A stretch of DNA of 64,000 bases from Dermacentor variabilis (lineage: Eukaryota > Arthropoda > Arachnida > Ixodida > Ixodidae): the NCBI RefSeq assembly GCF_050947875.1, contig NC_134569.1, positions 34,408,777-34,472,776 on the forward strand, read 5' to 3'. Position 1 is the first letter of the stretch. Every line of letters starts with the position of its first letter. Of this stretch, positions 10,379 to 23,041 are shown piece after piece. Below the pieces are notes generated by a model that saw only the letters and a program-made list of their open reading frames with translations, was not told the DNA's origin and did not search any database. The position numbers and the translations under genes were made by a program.

Positions 10379-10605
10379 ATGTTTAAGCTTTACTTCCGAC
10401 GTGGAGCGTTACCAGAAAACTCAGCCCAGCTGGGCGCTGTTTCGCGTTGCCTAGCAACCACCTGCGAGAGCACCGAGCCACGCAACCTCCTCGCACCCCA
10501 CGCGCTGAAGGCGGAGTCGTGGCGTCATAGGCGAGTAAAAGCTTGGATAGCCGGCGTGGCGACACACCTCTCGCCTACTCTACTTCGTGCGTACGTGCTG
10601 CTGCC

Positions 10606-10830
10606 ATGGGAAGACCGAAGAACGTCTGGACTCCCGAAGAAGAAACGGCTCACCAGGAAGAGCGCCGTACTGCCAAGCGAAAAGTGATGCGTCGTCGCCG
10701 AGCTCAACCGGAACACCGCGCCGAAGCTGCGCCAAAGAAGAAGCCACGCCGAGTCAAGGATCCTGAGTTTCAGTCCAGGGAACGCGAGAGTCGGCGCCTG
10801 AACGCTCGACATCGGCAAGAAAACTTCTAG
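10606..10830 (+). CDS. small basic STPR-repeat-like protein
   Basis: A 74-residue frame starts at ATG in the good context CTGCCATGG and ends at TAG 10828-10830. It begins MGRPKNVWTPEEETAHQEER and continues with two degenerate ~22-residue units, each a basic RR/KR cluster, then a short polar step with Q/D-P-E (AQPEHRAEAA; KDPEFQSRERESRR). This is the layout of the STPR (23-residue peptide) DNA-binding repeat described in insect FMBP-1, in which arrays of such helical units bind DNA. Two units is fewer than a usual STPR domain. Similar MGRP-TPEEE-STPR proteins are, to my knowledge, multi-copy in tick genomes, so this may be one copy of a dispersed gene-like repeat rather than a unique gene. It is followed at once by a tandem array, and GC content is higher than in the flanks. 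No intron or poly(A) signal is obvious. Confidence 0.55.
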   Translation: MGRPKNVWTPEEETAHQEERRTAKRKVMRRRRAQPEHRAEAAPKKKPRRVKDPEFQSRERESRRLNARHRQENF

Positions 10831-10839
10831 CGTCAAGCC

Positions 10840-11096
10840 CACGTGGACAACTTAGCAAAATCTAGCATAACCTCGCAAAACCTAGAAACGACTTTGCCAA
10901 GCCTACCAACAACTTAGCAAAACCTAGCATAACCTCACAAAACCTAGAAGCAACTTAGCCGCAAGCTTACCATAACCTCGCAAAACCTAGAAATGACTTA
11001 GCCAAGTCTACCAACAACTTAGCGAAACCTCGCATAACCTCACGAAACCTACAAACAACTTAGGCAAGCCACGTAAAAGCTAGGTGATCACCAGCT
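10840..11096. repeat. ~60-bp tandem array plus terminal palindrome
   Basis: Starting just after the STPR stop codon, units of roughly 60 bp recur about four times. They are built from shorter steps such as CAACTTAGCAAAACCTAGC, ATAACCTCGCAAAACCTAG and GACTTAGCCAAGCCTACC. The array ends at a near-perfect palindrome, AGCTAGGTGATCACCAGCT (11,078-11,096, one mismatched pair, centre TGATCA). Confidence 0.8.
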
Positions 11097-11294
11097 CTGT
11101 TGTTGACTCCAGCCTTGCACCACTAGCGCAAACTGCGCACGTTTTTTCTTCTTTCTTGACATACAAAATTTTGCAGATGTTGGCCATGTAAGGCGGCACC
11201 GGCTACTCTTTGTTTCATAGAATACTTATATCATAAAGTTGACTGACACGAAAAGCCGGCCTTGAGCAAAAAAAGAAAGGTAACAACAAAAATC

Positions 11295-11995
11295 ATGAGC
11301 CATTCCACTCTGTGAAGATGGTTGAGCAGCGAACGTGTTTAGCACAGGACACGGAAGCCACACATAATTTTGAACAAAGGTGCGAGCTCATTTATTATCT
11401 TGATGGGTGGTCATCATGACGAATGGTACGTACACTCATTTATTGTCTTGATGGGTGGTCATTATTTCACTCGCAACTGCAATCAGATTCTTTGAAAATG
11501 TTAAGTCGATGCACATGAGCCGCTGGATGGTTGGTTGGCCCGCATCGGTATGGCATCCCAAGGGATATCGCTCCCTTTCCAATACTAATACATCCACGTT
11601 GAAATCACCGATAACAACAGGGGTAGTGTCATCGCAGATAACTGACGCAAAGTGAGTAGCCATGAACCTTACGGAACTACGAGTAATTGCAGTTTTGCTT
11701 GCTTACTTGCTTACCTGGGTATGAGCCATTGCGCATGGGGGTATGAACCATTGATGATAGCAGTTTTGGACATGTTCTGTATGTTGCATGTGTGATTAGA
11801 GAGAATTTAAGCACTGCTCGCTTCACTTTGCCGAGTGCTTGTAACTTCTGCCTTACGCGGTTATCAGCCATTGCATTTTTTGCTCGTTTGCGAGCATATG
11901 AATGCCTACGGGGTATGAACCATTGATGACGATAGTTCTTGTTTACGGAGAGCAAAAATGCACGGAACCCTAGCCATATACAGCTTCGCTGTAAA
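11295..11995. mobile_element. Helentron/Helitron-like relic
   Basis: Four pieces lie together. A ~100-bp segment (GAGCCATTCCACTCTGTGAA ... CAAAGGTGCGAGCTCATTTA, 11,295-11,393) also occurs at 28,800. A local duplication follows (CTCATTTATTATCTTGATGG and CTCATTTATTGTCTTGATGG). An endonuclease-like coding remnant is on the minus strand. Finally there are repeats of GGTATGAACCATTGATGA (11,735 and 11,911) ending near a small hairpin, TACAGCTTCGCTGTA (11,979), which has a counterpart near 29,480. Helentrons encode an APE-type endonuclease and end in short hairpins, so that family fits; the assignment is inference and no Rep or helicase domain is visible. Confidence 0.45.
11436..11663 (-). pseudogene. 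endonuclease (EEP-fold) domain remnant
   Basis: The minus-strand frame contains TPVVIGDFNVDV, then a spacer with QPTIQRLMCIDLTFSKNL and the terminal SEIMTTHQDNK. GDFN is the conserved metal-site motif of endonuclease/exonuclease/phosphatase domains, and the later CIDLTFSKN plus a degenerate S-x-H-x-D-x-K end (here THQDNK) follow the usual order. Upstream catalytic motifs are missing. This endonuclease type is carried by LINEs and by Helentrons. The CIDLTF-type motif and flanking repeats make the second more likely. About 75 codons remain, without a plausible complete gene. Confidence 0.6.
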
Positions 11996-14685
11996 AGTCA
12001 CGGTCAGCGGACGTAAATGCACTGAAAGGTTCGACCGCATAAATCACGTCTCATGTGCATATAATATAAGCTGCCATACACTAAGTGCCCCTTCCTGCTC
12101 TGGTGAGTGCCGAGACACGAATGCATCGACTGCGCCTATGTACAACGCATAAAAATATATAATTTCCTCTACTGTATCGAACGCACGTTTTCTTTGGCTT
12201 GATCCTCTGGGCGATACTTCGAGAAAATTTGTCACTTGCTCCTCGAACATCCGGTAAGTGCAGCACACAGAAGGCATCAAGAGCAAAAGCTTCACGGAAC
12301 TGACCCGCATTCAGATTTACAACCGGTCAGATTACTGGCCTCCGTCCATCAAACGTGCTCGCGACCCTTTTTCGGGGATAATGACGTCCTCAACACGTAC
12401 TAGCTGCTGCACTGATTTGTTTTGCACTGCACAAATAGCAAAAGCACTCTGTGACGCTTAGTGCCCCACTGCTAAGCGTTCTGCGTACAACAACCAGTTT
12501 CGAGCTCATCTACCAGTATACGCGTATTCCACATGAGCATCATCTTCACCTCTGTGCGAAAAGAATTTCGGGTTGTTTTTAAGCTAGATTCGTATTACAA
12601 ACCCTATAATGGAAATCGTCTTTAACATTCAGAACTTCGAATCTTACGGCAAAGGAAAATGAAAAAAAAAGAAATGCAGACTATTCAGTAAATTTTAAAC
12701 GATGTATATCTAGAGTGAAATTATTCTCTTGTATCTTGCACTCAGAATACAATCCATTCTAGCTTTTTCTCAGCGCCATGTCATCCCCCTTTGCTAACAG
12801 GTTTTCTGCTACGCTGATGAAGCGACCATCAACTAAATTTTTAAATACTGTTCGGTCAGAGTACGCAAGAGCTTCTTCAATGGTAAGCTTTTCTTTTTTT
12901 TACTGGCAGATTTGAGCTGTAAACCTGCGCTCTCAGGAAAGATATAACATCTATGCTCAATTTAGTAATGTATATTTACTACAGGTTTTCATATAGTAGT
13001 ACACACAGAACTCGTGCCACGTAATTTGTAACCAATATTTCTGGACCTGGCCCCGAATTTCGTCTGTTCCCCCAAAACAATAAAGCAAACTAAAGAAAAG
13101 GGGGAAACCCGTACCTACTAAAAAGTAATAACGGGTTTAAATCCAATGAAAAGTAAAAAAAAGGAGGGGTGAAGGTCCCAAAGCGCACAATTTAAAATAA
13201 AAGCCAACTGGAAAAAGAAAAGGTGGGCGCGCCAACTACGAGTGTCCTAAGACCAGTTCAGCGAGGACACAAAGGGCTCGCATAGGGCGTTTAATGAGAA
13301 AATATGAAGAAGTGGCGATGAAAAGTACAGGTGCCATGAATCAGGTGCCCGAAGAGTTGGTAGGCTTGGGGCAGCTTCACGTTCCTGAGGGAAGCAATGC
13401 ATTGGGGCGGGTCCAGAGAGAAGCAGCTGGAAAGCTTATAAAAAGAAGAGCAGACCAGCAGAATGGGCACTGGCAACCAAACTGATGATCATTGCCAATA
13501 CAGAAAGCGACAACAATGAGAGTGAGCAAAAGAAAGTGTAGTAATGAAATCTGTAACACGAGAATCGCGTGGTTCAGATGTAGGCAGACCGGCAAGCGAA
13601 GTGAGCAGAATGAGCCACTGTGTCATACTATCCATGCAATTGCAGGGATCAGCCCCGCTCATCCACGCGCCCGTGAATTGGACGGCGGAACGCGCAGGCG
13701 AGGGAACAGAAAGCGAACTGAAAAACTGCAGAAAGCAGGAAATTAAAAAGAAGAGAGGAAAAGGACCCCGCTGTAACGTTGCAGAATTCGTAGTGTTTGA
13801 GAAGTGGGCATGGCCGGTGTGTTTTTTTTTTAATTGTTTGTCCTGTGAAATCGCATCAGCTAGTCATACACTTGATTTGAGAAAGTGCTGCTGGGCCAGT
13901 ATAAACGGTGTTTATGGAGCGCTGCAAGCGCTTACTACCTACAGAGCTGGAAACCTTAGAATTCGAAAACCAATACAGTGGAAGGAAAGCTACACTAAAA
14001 TTTGTTGAAAGATACTTTAAAGATAATTATTTATTATTTCTACTGATTATTGCAGATACGCAGACTTTGTACTGTAAGGGTGCTGGGAGGGACCCTGCTC
14101 TATATAGCCGCAACAACAACGATCTGTGCTGCAGTCAAGAAATATGTACGATGTTTATTAATGCAATGTTCACGTAGCGGCTGTCGATGATTTGACTGCC
14201 GTTATAAATTGGTTCTAGCAGTTTACATCACTGCCGCCTGTGTAGGCCCGTATAATCCAGCAATCCGAAAAAATTGGAAAATATAAAATTGACTCAGCAA
14301 CTTCAGTCAGTCTTGCTTTTTATCTTTTTTAGTTGTTATTGCACTAAACTATACGCAAATGAAAAGTCGTAAAATATTTGTTTCCATAGGAATATCTAAA
14401 AGAGAGCTAAAAATTGGGCATTTTACTATAAAATCGTTGAAGTCAAGCAACGCCAAACTAATATTAGCGAAACAAAATTTCATTTAAGTTATTTATTTTT
14501 TGAAAGCGCCAAAAAACGGCTTGCGCCTTAATATTGGTGCAGTCGTGTTACAAAAAGAATATAAGATCGAAAAACAAAACATATCTCAAGCAACATTGGT
14601 ACAAAATGCAAAAAAATGAAATATTCAAAGGCAAAAGTCAGATAATGAGCAAACAGTGAAGCTGAATATATCAACATCATTACGC
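11996..14685. other. no gene recognised
   Basis: About 2.7 kb without a supportable gene. A purine-rich stretch runs through 13,060-13,220. The 154-codon frame at 13,544-14,008 overlaps other open frames and shows no domain. Nothing here could be tied to a repeat family by eye. Confidence 0.4.
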
Positions 14686-14714
14686 AAGGTATCTTGTTGT
14701 GTTACAAGGAAGTG

Positions 14715-15095
14715 TTATAGTGTACAGGTGTAAGATGCATTCACATAGGAAATGCTAGGATTACGCAAGTTAGGGAGAGGTACGCAGAATGTTACAGCTG
14801 ACAGTAACCACGGACAGAAGTGGTTGTGAATCAATTTATGCAATAATAAGTAATCACGGTATTTCCGGGGTCTAATATTAAACCTGTGCAGTTTACGCTC
14901 ATACGCATGAAATGCATGGCGTCCAAGAAATAGATCGTGCAGGGTACGAATGAAACGTCGCTGAACACATTCAATTTTTGCGACATTGGTTAAATTAATA
15001 CAGTTCCCTACAATAGAACTAACCTCTAACTTCGAGTGGACAAGAGAAGAATACAAGAGAATAACACAGTTGACATTCGCAAACTTTCTAGTCAT
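14715..15095 (-). pseudogene. CR1-type reverse transcriptase C-terminal fragment
   Basis: A 126-codon open frame contains NVNCVILLYSSLVHSKLEVS, then KIECVQRRFIRTLHD and FNIRPRKYRDYLLLHKLIHN. In CR1, L2 and Jockey proteins, the post-RT segment has the order SLVRSxLEYAS-x-W, then (V/M)Q-RRF-(V/I), then a LLLH/LCK-hK-hhN motif. The expected aromatic after LE is altered to VS and the W is lost. It lacks an initiator and catalytic motifs. Confidence 0.7.
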
Positions 15096-15101
15096 CCTTG
15101 A

Positions 15102-15280
<179 letters not shown>

Positions 15281-15837
15281 TGCAATAACGATGCTTGAAA
15301 CATGTTCTTCGATATTTAGCCGGGAGCCAACCAGTATTCCTAAGTCCGCGTACAACTCGCTCTTTTCAAAGGAATGTTATCAAGTGAGTATTCTTATATT
15401 GAAGGGCACATTTTGCGATTAAAGGAAACAACAAGTGGTGTGCTTCCAACAAGAAGTTGAAAGAACCACCCATCCTCAACGGAATTAACATCTTCCTGTG
15501 ATAGTTCATCTTTATCTTGCATTCATCCATCTTTGAAGCTGTGTGACGATGCACGCTCGCACAAAATCTTCGATACTTTGTACTGCACGTCATATTGTCT
15601 TTTGGCTACTGCTCTAGAGATGAAAATAGCGTACCATAGGCGTTTAATAAGGCTGCCTGTTCTGTGCCTTCGCCGTACAGTGCAACACATTGCAAGGGTG
15701 CACCCTTTACAGGCAAAACTGCACTCGGGTAAAATGCAATGCGACTAACAATTTTACATGCTTCCGAACATTCGTGTGGCCTGGCATTCACGCGCTAATT
15801 ATCATATGAGCTGTCACAAATGATTTGGCGCCCTGGT

Positions 15838-15995
15838 AGTTGATGACTCCAGATAAATTTTGACCACCTGCGTTTGATTAACGTGCACCGAATGCATGGT
15901 ACACGAGCCTTGTTGATTTTCGCCCCAATAGAAATCCCGATCCCGCGACCTCGTTCTTAGCACCGAAATTTCAAGCCACTAAGCCATCGCGGCAA
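15838..15995 (-). mobile_element. tRNA-derived SINE copy
   Basis: On the minus strand the head reads GCCGCGATGGCTTAGTGGCT (A box) and, about 30 bp on, GAGGTCGCGGGATCGGGATT (B box). It is followed by a body with GGGGCGAAAAT, GTGCACGTTAATCAAACG and CAGGTGGTCAAAATTTATC. The same head and body order is found at 18,890-19,105. It cannot fold as a functional tRNA because the anticodon arm is lost. The family looks like the abundant tRNA-headed SINEs of hard ticks; I do not assign a named family. Confidence 0.75.
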
Positions 15996-18889
15996 CTCGT
16001 AGAAACTATTATAATAGGTTCTAATGAATTTTAAGAACGAAGTTGAATTGTAGTAGAAGCATTGGGTCAGGTAGAAATTATGTACTGAATATTCATATTA
16101 AAGTAGTCTTAGAGTTTCCGAATATTAACACTTTCTTAAGCTCAAAATAATTTTTCAATAGCGTTAGTCTATTTACATCCTCCTGACAGCGTCATTTGGA
16201 CACTGTCGATGTTGTGTATTAATTACAACACGAATGCATTATGAATATGCGCGTCTTTTGTATATCTTATTCATTCAAAATGTAAAAGGTTTCTTTTTTT
16301 TAGCGGTACATAAAATTCTGCTTACGTGAAGGCAACCGAAGGCAACTCCTGAACATTATTACATTTTTTATTTTTTTTGTAATTCATGAAGGTGCAGTCA
16401 ATATGTGAAGTGGCGACGAAAGTGGCTATGGTAATCAATATTTACTTTTTTCCTTCTTCCTTGCTTTCTTTAAAATGTTTTTTAGAAATCCAGATAATTC
16501 CTGTGAAAATTGTTCGTTTAGGTGTCTGTGTTGAACGAGTCAGTTATCGATATGAGCGCATCACTCACCCCAGAAGCTGTTGCTGTAGTGCTGTGATGTT
16601 ATAATATAGAAAACCTCTTTTTTTCCTTATCCTTACTTCTAATAATTTTGTCGCACAGAGCAGCCCTTTGCGTTCCGAAATAAGCGCCGCTTTCTGGTCT
16701 TCGGTCTGAACTATAGAGCTCCGAGCGTGAGTTACGAGACATCCATTGTCCCTGAGCACTTAAAAAAATACAAGCGTGCGCGTGCTGCCACATTCCCGTT
16801 TTCTATGAGCCAGCGGCAACAGTCTCTAGTGAAATAATACTCGAAACAAAATGGAATGGCTCTTTGCTGCGAAATAGTCTGCGAATGATATCTCCCTTCT
16901 ATAAAAAGAGATGGCACACAATACGGTACATTGTAACACTACTGTTCTTTCTTTCTTCGTTTCTCCGCTTCCTCCGTTCTGTCTCTCTCTCTCTCTTACT
17001 CTCTTGCTCTTGGTGTGGCTTCGGCTTGCAGTAGCGCTCACCTTTATGGGAAACCATCAGCACTCGCCTACACGAACCGTTTCATTCCTTTCTCCATCTT
17101 TTAGTTCCTTTTTTTTCTATTCTTTTCTTTCGTAGGCTCCCGTTTTAAAAGCCACGAATCCGAGCACTAGAAGGACTGGGACAGGGCAACGGCAGAAACG
17201 GGTACAAAAGACCGTGCGGTCTATCGGAGCTTTCATCTCTCCAAACTATCCCCTGCTGACCCGGTCCGCAGAGTTTATTCTGTTCCCAGCCTGGGCTCAG
17301 TCTTCCTTTCTTTTATTTTTTCTACGGGGCAGCAGACAGCCACATGCTTGTGCCTCAAACACAACGAGAAAAGAAGAGAGAGAGCAGAGACACGGGGACA
17401 TGGAGGCTGAGAGTGGGTGTACGGTGGCGAGGAGAAAGCGCCTTTTGGCATCGCCATCTAGCGAATAGTCTTGGACAACGGATCCCCAGTTGCGTATCAC
17501 AGTCCGCAGCCTCTCTCACGCACTCCTCGTCTTCTATTCTTCGCTCTTTCTCATTCTCTATCTTGTACCCAGCCTCTTATCTTTCATAAATCTTTCTTAT
17601 GGTGGACCGGTGCTGTGACCGTTCTTTCCAATTGTGGCCGTATACAATGGACCGCTGGTTGGCTGCCCCGTCTCCGAGGCCATGGAAGCGGCTGTCCACG
17701 CACTCGCCGTCCTCTTCTACTCCATTCCTTCCATCCCAGCCGGACCCGCGCATTCTCATTTCTCTCCTCATTCCTTCTCGGGTTGTCTGCCTGTTGTCTA
17801 CCCTTGCCCTTTGCGTCCTTGGAAACACCGCGGCGCATTGCGAGCGCCGCTCACAGCCCGGCACCTTATTTCAATCTTGCACGACTTTCTACGCGCTATG
17901 GCTTTGTACCCCGATGTTTTTCTTTACTTACGGAGCACGATGTTAGTAGACTTGACGTACACAGCGCCACGATGTGATGACGATCAAGAAGAATGCGAGG
18001 TGCAGGCAGTAGAGTGCTGTTCTTGAAAGGATAGAGTTATTAAAAAAATGACGCGCCGCAATACAGAAAGCGCGAAGCTTACAGACACCCCAAATAAAAA
18101 AAAATTAAGAAAAAGAAAGAAAAAAGTCGTTAATGACTAGCATAAATTGTCGCATCAATAAGTGAAACATGCTCTATGTGTAAAGTCATCAAACCATGGC
18201 TTACGAACGGTGAATTCACTACTACTGTCAATGCAGTATATGCCTCCTCAATTTCTGCTGGGATATTGCCAGGGTGCTGAAAAATCACACTCGCGCTTTC
18301 AAAATGTGGCTGTTGATGAGAACATATACAGCAATCTAAAATATGTGGACAGGCGGACGTGGGCATTGTGAATATAAGCACATACTTTAGAAAAATACCG
18401 AAACGTCTAAAAATTAAGTTCTTTTTCCCAGGTTTCTCAACTGATTTGACAAGCCCACTTAGGGAGGCGCTTCACTCAGAAATTATTCAGGTGCATCGGT
18501 GTTGGGTCGTTGAATATGTTAAGCAACTTTAAAAAAGAGAGGTAACGTACGAAACTTTTCAGTCAGCGCATTTTCGCAAGTGCCTTGCACGGCAGGGAAT
18601 AAAAACGTTTTGGTAACTTTGTTTGCACATTCGGACGATGTCGGAGCAACAAATGTGTGTTCTTCTACGCTCAGGCACTTAACTAGTTAAAATTAACTCT
18701 GCTGTTTACCGGTGCTCTGTACCTTTAATTTAGTAAGCGATGTTATTGAAGATATTTTTTATCATATTACCTTAAGCTATCTCAATTTATGCGTTTTGAG
18801 TGTCATACAAATGCATCTACATATGAAGGACCACTTCATGCACCTGAATGTGACGGTAAAAGAAATTTAATTCTGGAGTTTTCTGTTCC
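15996..18889. other. no gene recognised; pyrimidine-rich centre
   Basis: Between about 16,940 and 17,880 the plus strand is rich in C/T with CTCTCTCT runs and is more GC-rich than its flanks. That composition leaves many overlapping open frames of 60-170 codons on both strands. None shows a domain, so they are taken as by-products of composition. The remainder is AT-rich and unassigned. Confidence 0.4.
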
Positions 18890-19105
18890 AGAACCACAAT
18901 AAATTATGAGGCACAGGAATATTTGGGGTTTCCAAATTACTTTTCACTACCTGGAAATTTTTAGCGTGCAGCCAATGCCCAGTACATCGGCATTTTTGCA
19001 TTTCGAGCCCATCTAATTGCGGCCGCCGGGGCCGGTATTTGATCCTGCCTCCTCGGGCTTAGCAGCGCAGTGCTAAAGCCCTATGCCTCCACGGTGCGTA
19101 ATGTG
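18890..19105 (-). mobile_element. tRNA-derived SINE copy, diverged
   Basis: Minus-strand order matches the copy at 15,838: a head near 19,095 (CCGTGGAGGCATAGGGCTTT), a B-box-like GAGGCAGGATCAAATACC, then GGCGGCCGCAATTAGATGGG, CGAAATGCAAAAATGCCG and CATAATTTATTGTGGTTCTG. The last segment lies further 3' than the other copy retains. Mutations in both promoter boxes suggest an old insertion. Confidence 0.7.
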
Positions 19106-22100
19106 AGAACAATAGCGTGGCTTTTGTTCTTCGTGAAGTTGTATAATAAAACTTTATATAGTGCATCCTAGCCTTAAAAAGAAAGGGACCTGACAACTGC
19201 ATCGGTATCTACTAAGTAGCGCACTATTTTATCATTTTGTCATGTCCAAGTTCGCATTCTACATACTGCGCAAAACCTTTGTTTCTCACCTAGACAGAAA
19301 ACGGAAGCCATCAAGCTCTTATGGCACTTATGACTCCCCCCTGTCTTAGACATAGCGCGTACGCCAAGCTAGTAACGTTGTAAAATGCAATGAAAAGCGA
19401 TAATTAACTTCTTGCTCACGTCTAACCACGGGCATACGTTATGTGGTTTTCAGTAAAGCTAAAAAACTTTGAAAGCGAAGCATACTCTGCATCTTTTTCT
19501 GCACGTTTGAGAAATGCGCTGGTTTCAGTGTCTGAAGTGTTTTACCGTGTTTTAAAGTGCACCCAGTGATTTCGAGTACCTAGCTTCGCATACAGCAATT
19601 TATTCTGATAGATACCAGCGCACACACTGAAATGACCTGCTTACAAAGGCTCACGCCTAGCAGCCGTGGCATTAGAAACAGATTAGAACAGGTTCAAGAA
19701 ACAAAGGTTGTTCTGGGGCAGTAATGCCAACGCATGAGCAGGCGTGGTTTGTTCTGCCTCTGGGAAGATTAGCTCTCTGGCAACGACCGGCACACGTCAG
19801 TACACAAGCTGTTAATGGCGCTGCTAAGTTACTGTTATGGCAGAGACAGCGTCTGTGCCAGCGAGGCGTGTTCAGGTGAACGAAGCGAGAACAGCGATTT
19901 GCCGGCGCGCTACTTCGTCCTGTCCCTTCTTACCAAGTTAGTGCAGGCCATGCGTCTCTTCCAAGCTAGAGACGCACGAGCGCGTACAAACACACGTTTG
20001 TCCTGTCGGCGAGCTGTGTTAGGCAACGGGCGGGTGCGTGGATCTGCGCTCAGTGCACAGTCAGCACGTGTGTTTGTTCTAGACTTTCCGTTATTGCAAG
20101 GTAGCGCAGAAGGCGTTGAATTTATGCGTGTTTGCACTTCTGTGTGGACTTATCTGAGGGTGGGGTAGCTTTTTTGCATGTTTAGGCTCATGCTTGGCGC
20201 TGCTGATTGAGGCGGCATTTCTACGCGTGTACCGCATGTATGTGCACGTGACTACATCTCTGTGCCCGTCTTTTCCCCATTATGTTTAGCTAAAGCTTTA
20301 AAACTGTGGTCGAATTCATGAGGTTTTTCGTAATCTACAGAATTCCGCACAAATAGCTAGAGGTCATTTGTGAAAGAGAGGTCATTAGGTACAAGTGGCC
20401 ACATGATGAAGACTAGGTCCTCCGAACGGAAACATTTCTGAACTGGGCCACCGGGTCACTACATGCTGTGTTCGGAAAGCCTGACGACGTGTTAGCTTGC
20501 GAGAGTCGGCGGGCGCAATAGTTTCTGTAGAACAGAGCTTAGAAGTATAGTACAGAAACAATGCATAATATGACGACGACAAAATAGCCGTTTATGAAAG
20601 ATTAACGTGTGTAATAGCTGGTGCTTGTATTTTCTCGGCTATCGGATATGCTTCGAATTTTTTTTTTTACATTCCGTGCTTTTGTTTCTTTTTCGATAAC
20701 CTTGACAATGATAAAACATGTGCTTACAGATTTTCGGACAACATTTTCGAAATAATGGATGGCTTTTATTTGTTTTGTTTCTTTATTACTCAATAGGTCA
20801 TTCTCTGTTGCTGGCAAGACCAAACAAAGGAAGGTGATTAGTCCCATGTAGAAGCATCGCGGTCAAGTGCAAGGTGTATTAAAGAGCACGTTTGCGTACA
20901 TCGATACTAATTTAACTCCGTCATCTTATCTCTTTGGTGCTGTCATCGGGCTTGCGTTGATTTATTACGTAAAATTATTAGAAGACCTGTTCATAACAAT
21001 ATTTTTGGCCATCTGTTGCGTACATGTGTTCCAACACATGCCTGTTTGGTACCGCAGTAACAAAAAAAAAAAAACACACTGCGTAGGTCACATCGGAGAA
21101 CCAGCCACAGTGGAGTACAAGGAATGTCTTGTCCGTGCTGCTGAGGGTGCATGGGCGCTAGAGTACGGAAATGACGTTACCAAATACACAAGCCACGTTT
21201 ATTTGCGTATTACAAAGCTTACATGCCAAACATATGACAGAATTAGTGGGTTCATCGCTCTAATCTTGCAATCGTGCTCGCTCTCTATTCGTAGGGGACC
21301 CGCAGTGGCCGAAGGTGGTGGGCGCGGATTGGCATCTCTCTGTCTTGCTGCCTTTCAACGTCATTTCTTGACTCGTGGAACGCGGGGTCACCATTTCCGA
21401 GAAAGCGTAAAAATGATGCAACAAAGTGCAGACTTGTAAGCCTTATAGCTTCTGATGAGCACAAGTTTGAGTTCGATGTATTGCGTCGTTTGCGTCGTGC
21501 GTGACGCAGCAACAGCGCCATCTGCTCACGTGACACATGCGTTATCGAGTAATATTTTTCTCTCTCTTTTTACACCGCGATACCAAAGTAAGGCGCGTGG
21601 ATAGTACGGTTGCAAAGATATAAGCGATATTAGTGTTACATGTTTCCATTACATTTCATTGCAAGCAGTAATAGCAAGTGACCCCTTATTTTGACCAAAG
21701 TGAAAGACATTTCATTTCAGAATATTCGGGAAGCACGTACAAAATTGTACTGTTGCTTTCTGCAGCTTGCAATTAGCTAAGTGCATTAGTAATACAAACT
21801 ACGCGGAGACTTGAGCTGTGTGCTAATATTTACAAGAATGAAGCGTCCCAAAGACAAACAGGACTGAAGATAATCAAAGCAGGGCACTAAATTATTTCGT
21901 CTGGATATCATAATATATTTTCACATACAGGAAACATCCTTTAGCACTTTCCTTAATAAGGTTAGCACGCGCATAACAGTTGATTTTTTTTTAGAACTGC
22001 CTCGAAAACAGCCGCATGGGCCTTTCTTATACATATAATATTTTTGGAGAAAGTAGATAGCAGAGAGGTGCCGCTTCCAAGATAATTAGCCATAAAGGTA

Positions 22101-22877
22101 GTCTAGCACTATCCCAAATATAAAATTTTCTCGTTACGCACCTTACGTTTTCTCTCTTCTTTCCTTTCTTTTTGCTGGCTATTTGATTTGCTGCATGTCG
22201 GCGTTCCTTAAAAATAATTCTTTGACGAGGCAGTCATCCAAATTATAAAAAGAGAAAAGAAACTGGCCGGTCTCTGCTGCCATCATATGCGCAGCTCTTG
22301 CGTGAAATAAGGAACCTGTATAAAACAAAAACTTGTTGAGATCATCTGTTGAATCCTCTATCAAACATACTCAAAATAATTAAAGGAAATACCGTCTGGC
22401 CTAGCGTGGTTTGTATTTAAAGAAGCGGACATCGTGAATGAGGGCATGCCAGTGGCGTACGGTGTGACAAAAATATTTTCACTAGCGTACTGCAAATGCA
22501 TGCATCAGAGGCTTGAGAAGCGTTGTGCAAGTGAAACAAAAGAGCGGTCCATTACTGCCCGGTGGCACCATGAATCAAATCATTGTTTCTACCAATGAAA
22601 GCGCGCACTGAGCGTATGTTCTAGAACGGGAGCATTGGGTCGTGTTTCAGCAGGATACAAAGGCCAAAAGTTTCTACTCATAAACAAGCAACGCTACCCA
22701 GGCTTATAAATTTCATGCAGCACTGCATAGCTGTGAGCGGTGGCCGTAACCCTATCAATGGGGAAAGGAATTTGAAAAGCTGTGCTTTTATGGCTTTGAC
22801 TGGAGGGATATTGCGTGATAACAGTGAGGTATCACACCACGTAAACGTCACGCTTGCTCTATGGCCTTGTTTTGGGA

Positions 22878-22878
<1 letters not shown>
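19106..22878. other. no gene recognised
   Basis: Unassigned 3.8 kb. The longest frame (20,867-21,439, 190 codons) has a hydrophobic N-terminal half, contains a lysine run encoded by an A tract and shows no domain. An open frame of this length is not unusual by chance in a window this size. No repeat ends could be paired. Confidence 0.4.
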
Positions 22879-22917
<39 letters not shown>

Positions 22918-22970
22918 CCCAGTTGTGTGCAGGAGTGCGGATGCTGATGAACGTCCTGAATAACAAAAAG

Positions 22971-23041
<71 letters not shown>

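Noticed and set aside
16911..18026. Cluster of overlapping 60-170-codon frames
   Set aside because: C/T-rich composition keeps many frames open on both strands; no domain or consistent frame is seen.
20867..21439. 190-codon open frame, hydrophobic N-terminal half
   Set aside because: No domain, a lysine run encoded by an A tract, no splice or promoter context. A frame of this length can occur by chance in 64 kb read in six frames.
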